The notes under the pieces are model-generated. The model did no database searches. It was given only the letters and a program-made list of their open reading frames with translations, and was not told the origin of the DNA. The translations under genes were made by a program, and so were the position numbers. From assembly GCF_029227915.1 (NCBI RefSeq), contig NC_079883.1:15190001-15254000 (forward strand): DNA of 64,000 nucleotides, given 5' to 3'. Positions 60,267 through 64,000 of the stretch are shown one piece after another (position 1 is the first letter of the stretch; every line of letters starts with the position of its first letter). This DNA comes from Hydractinia symbiolongicarpus. Lineage: Eukaryota; Cnidaria; Hydrozoa; Anthoathecata; Hydractiniidae.

Positions 60267-63200
60267 TCACTTCATAACAGCTTGAACACACGTGACAACT
60301 TGATTGTAGATATTTAACTGTTCATCACCAACGATTGTTACAGGACATTTGACATGGTTATATTTAAAAAATGTCTCGCCTTTCTTGAAATTTGGTACCA
60401 GTGTACAATTGCAGGACCAGATCTCAAGATTACGTTGCTAAAATCAGATCAGTTTATTTCAGAGTATGAGGTTTTTAAGCTCATTTTATATTTATGTTTT
60501 ATGAACTTAGAGTAATGGAAATAATCATAACATGGGCATGGGATCCATATACTTTCAAGTTCACCCACCTGGGCAATTCTTCCAAAGCAACTTAGAATTG
60601 ATGAATGTATGAAAATCATTCAAAAAATAACTGTCAAACATGTGATATTTTATCTGACTTTCAAAACTACTAAAAAATTCCATTTACTCAGATGTAATAT
60701 ATTTCACAAGTAAAAAAAAAATAGATAACTAAATGTTGTAACAAACCTGCTGAAAAGAGTGTTCATATTCGATAATAACTCCTGATGGTGGAATCACTAG
60801 ACAGAAAAGAAATAAAATATATAAATTACCACCAAACTATTACACACAAGACAATAAAGACAGCATTGACACTTACATTCATTACAAAAGTCTTTAGCAT
60901 ATCCAGTCAACACTCTAAAGAAGTATAAAAAAATCAATTTAAATTTGTTATTCCCAGATTTACAAAAAGGCATTAAAACAAGTATATACCCAAAACATTT
61001 TTAAGGATTCGTAATTTCACGAATATTTATATTTATGGCTTTTAGGAATTTTTGTTATAGTTTTTCATTATACTTTATGGAATACTAAACACTCTTTGTT
61101 TTTGAGAAATAAAGAACAAGGTTAAGAACATATAAGTGACTAAAAGCTACCCTCCTATTACAGGAAACAATATTTGAATGGAAACATTTGATTCAGGGCA
61201 TTTTAATTCGACAAACACTGAGAACTAAAACATTTTGTTTTTAATTTTTTGATTTTTAAAATTAGATATACCTTGTTTCCATTTGATCACCCCATATATA
61301 TGCATAAACCTTTCCAGTTTTTCTTTTCAGCCAAGTCCATGCCATAATAGTTTCACCTCTACTCAAAATTTCTATAGGTACAATGACATGATAACCCAAA
61401 GATGTAAGCACTTCATATACTTGAACTCGATGTTTTGAGTTTGGAAGACCACTTTCTCGTAAATACAAAACAACAGGGAGTTTAGTACCAAAAGATTTCT
61501 CAATAGGGTACATTGTTGCAGATGGGGGACGGATATGCCAGGCTGGAATTTTCTTTTCCTTCTCACTGAGAAACAGTGCATATGCATTTGAGATTTTAAA
61601 TTCTGCGGGACTTGGAAGTACTAGAAGTTGATCTAAAAATGAAAGTCCCTTTAAAAAAATAAATAAAAAATAAGAATGCTAGATACACAGATTGCAACCA
61701 AAATAATATTCACCCTTTACAGAGGTCTGTGCAGACATCTGGAAACGTTTTAGTCCAGTTACAGGATAGATGAAAAAAAAGGATATAAACTGTATGGTTG
61801 TTGCAAATTTTCAGAAAAACATTCCAGATTTTCCGATTTTTTATCATTCTTTTTACTTTGGCCTCAAAGTTTTTCACAAATGCAATAAAAGTACACATAC
61901 TTCCTGCAAAAATTGTTGTTCCAAAAAAAAGGAGTGGGGCAAAGAACAAGACACACAATAAACCAAGACCACAATTCCAGCAACAAAACGCTACAAAGTC
62001 ATCATTTTCGTCCTTTTTACCATTTTCAACAAACGCATCACCATCTGGTAAATCACTAAAAATAAAGTTTTTATGTATAAAAAAGGTGCATAAGACTAAA
62101 TTTCTGAATATTTGAGTTTTTAATCTTTAATTTGAGCAATATTAAAATAGAAAATGTGTACACATTTCCTTTAGAAGTATAATAATAGATTTTAAGGTTT
62201 TAGATGAGAGTATTTTAGTATTTTTAAGTCCCTTTCTTACCAGCAGTGTCTCAACTGAGTGTTAAATCTGAGGATTAACCACATTGGCAAAAGTTACAAA
62301 ATTAGTTTTTATAATTCAAACTATACAATTTAATAAAACATTTTGTTTCCTTGAGTGTTTGAATTATAGACACCCTAAATTCAAGTATCAAAAGAAACAT
62401 CATCTAACAAAACGTGAGTATTTAACACAAAAGCCATTACCTATATTTAACTTTTTTATTGATAAACATATGAACCATATTAGAGTCATGAACAGCACCC
62501 AACTGAACTAAACTTATCCAGCTCTGCCAGCTTGTCATTTTGTATTTAACATATTTGTATATCAAACGATAACTGAATATATTTAAAATCAAAAAGTGTG
62601 TAAAACAACTAACAGCATTTGTATAATATTTAACATGATATATCAACTTTGTATTTGCAGTTTTCAACCTGATGAAGCGCAAAACCTTTCTTGTTGCATA
62701 AACTGTCATAGAAGTGAAGAAGAATATATACTGAAGTATATAACGATAGAAGAATGTTTTCTCAGCATAAATCCTTCTTTTTAAATACCACTCCCTACGA
62801 TTCTGTCGATACTGACTTCTTTGAATATGATTAACAGAAAAATGCATATTTAACTCCCTGTCCCTTTCCTCCTCATCACAAGATAAATCATCCATAAAAC
62901 ATGACCCGTCAATTTTTAAAAAGCTGTTATCCTTCCATATTTTCCCTAAATTTGTAAATGATATATCATGGAAAACGCTGTCTTCTAAAGATCCATTTAC
63001 ATGTCGCTCTCTAGATATGCCCAATTTTTCATTATATGAATAATCCTTCATGGAAGTACTTCTTATACTATTAGACAAGAGTTCATCAACTTTTGTTGAT
63101 GAACTGTTAAACTCTACTTCATAGTCTTTTCTTTTTAAAATGCCATTTGTTGTAGCTGCTATTCTTGAGAGTGAAATAGGAGTAGAGGTTGTTAGTTTGT

Positions 63201-63585
63201 ACGTGCTTCCTACCATAACTTCATGCTCTTCTGCTGATTGAATTACTTTGCGTGTCAAAAGGGTTGAGGAACTAATATTCTTAACAGTGAACATGTCTTT
63301 CTTTGCATTGGCGCTGTATGCCTCTACAGTGGTCCCTTTTTCAAAGCTGTATTTTTTATTTAAAGCTGTTTCACGTGCAGCATTGCTAAAGCTGCAATCT
63401 TTAAGAGCGACCACTGGCGCCATATCTGGGAGAGGCAGAGTTCTAGATATTTGCTCATCTTCTTTACAGGCATTCTTTTTCGTTTCTTTATTTATTACTG
63501 TTTTTCTTCTTTTGAAATATTCTGTTTGTGGCACACCTGCAGTAGTTGAATGACTACTATATTTCCTGCCATCTCGTAATTTCAT
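60267..63585 (-). CDS. ABHD12-like membrane protein, apparent pseudoenzyme
   Basis: Exons 63585-62441, 62055-61901, 61632-61272, 60914-60877, 60796-60747 and 60437-60267 join in phase, 1920 nt, 639 residues. Residues 1-275 are Ser/Lys-rich with no recognised domain. Hydrophobic helices lie at about 278-297, 330-345 and 409-431, so it is a membrane protein. From about 434 on it follows ABHD12, the lysophosphatidylserine lipase: IPAWHIRPP, LPVVLYL, HRVQVYEVLTSLGYHVI, VYAYIWG, then TGYAKDFCNE, IPPSG and VKCPVTIVG. Where ABHD12 has the nucleophile elbow GHSLG, this protein has GDQME (about 548-552). The oxyanion HGNAG block reads RESGL, and the protein ends before the catalytic His region. Catalysis by the usual triad is therefore impossible; a binding or regulatory role is inferred. 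Confidence 0.75.
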
Positions 63586-64000
63586 CTTCTTTTCGATTTC
63601 CTTGCTGGCTGGCTGGCTGCCTTACGCGCGGAACGACTAAATTTAAATATGTAAACAACATCATGATAATGACATGTTTGTAAATACCATATACGGGAAC
63701 TGTCGGCCTCTAAACTCGGTAAACCAAAGAAGATATGCTCAAGTGAAATTTATGTAGCAAAAACACATTGATAACGATAACATACTGTAAAAAGCACAAT
63801 ATCTCATACAATAACTTATTAAAACAATGATTTCATCCTTATTTTAAGTATTACTTTTGGTTATTAAAAAAAATGGAAATCAAATTTACTTTGCTACAAT
63901 ATCTATAAGAGCCATGTTTTTAAAATGCATAGCTCCGTTTAGCCTCCGCATTCAGACAGACGTGTATACTGTTGTGCTAGCTATCTAGCTAGCAACTTTT
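63586..64000. promoter_or_regulatory. 5' flank of the ABHD12-like gene
   Basis: A GC-richer patch (ggctgccttacgcgcggaacg) at about 63610-63640 lies just upstream of the start codon and is a plausible promoter/5' UTR. The rest is AT-rich with a tagctatctagctagc run at the right end. No gene seen. Confidence 0.35.

Overview
The window is a piece of an AT-rich animal nuclear genome. Genes are split into many small exons with GT-AG introns, intergenic DNA is full of decayed transposons, and several genes are animal-specific. A cnidarian, perhaps a hydrozoan, fits best: the DRC7, kanadaptin, GID8 and SLC35A genes are of metazoan type, there is a chitin-binding protein with dicysteine repeats resembling coral galaxin, and Penelope, Merlin and LINE relics occur together. 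The species assignment is inference. I saw no bacterial or viral genome structure, no rRNA, no intact tRNA and no CRISPR.

Layout from left to right. 1-6136: minus-strand kanadaptin (SLC4A1AP) gene, nine exons, 3' end outside the window. 6600-8730: decayed plus-strand DUF3987 gene with a 117-bp TA-flanked MITE in its first intron. 9447-10366: decayed Merlin/IS1595-type transposase. 10.4-17.7 kb: repeat-rich, with a tRNA-derived SINE and exon-like fragments on the minus strand. 17786-21275: two-exon plus-strand gene for a CARF-like (ALS2CR8 domain) putative transcription factor. 26076-28463: secreted chitin-binding/dicysteine-repeat protein. 29537-42172: complete 18-exon minus-strand DRC7, a motile-cilium gene, whose introns carry a 74-bp tandem repeat, a decayed LINE and a 430-bp MITE-like element. 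43-48.5 kb: satellites and a broken Penelope-like element. 49213-54382: plus-strand SLC35A/senju-like nucleotide-sugar transporter, with a GID8 gene lying wholly inside its first intron on the same strand. 54.4-60.2 kb: mostly repeats. 60267-63585: six-exon minus-strand gene for a membrane protein with an ABHD12-like domain whose nucleophile elbow has been replaced.

The genes are unrelated housekeeping, ciliary, secreted and regulatory genes, as expected for animal DNA; there is no operon-like unit. Exon models were built by hand. For kanadaptin, CARF-like, DRC7, the SLC35A gene and the ABHD12-like gene, the splice phases agree at every junction and the summed lengths are multiples of three, which is the main support for them. 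The most unusual items are the ABHD12-like pseudoenzyme with its long novel N-terminus, the chitin-binding/dicysteine-repeat protein, the nested GID8 gene with its duplicated 3' end, and the DUF3987 relic.
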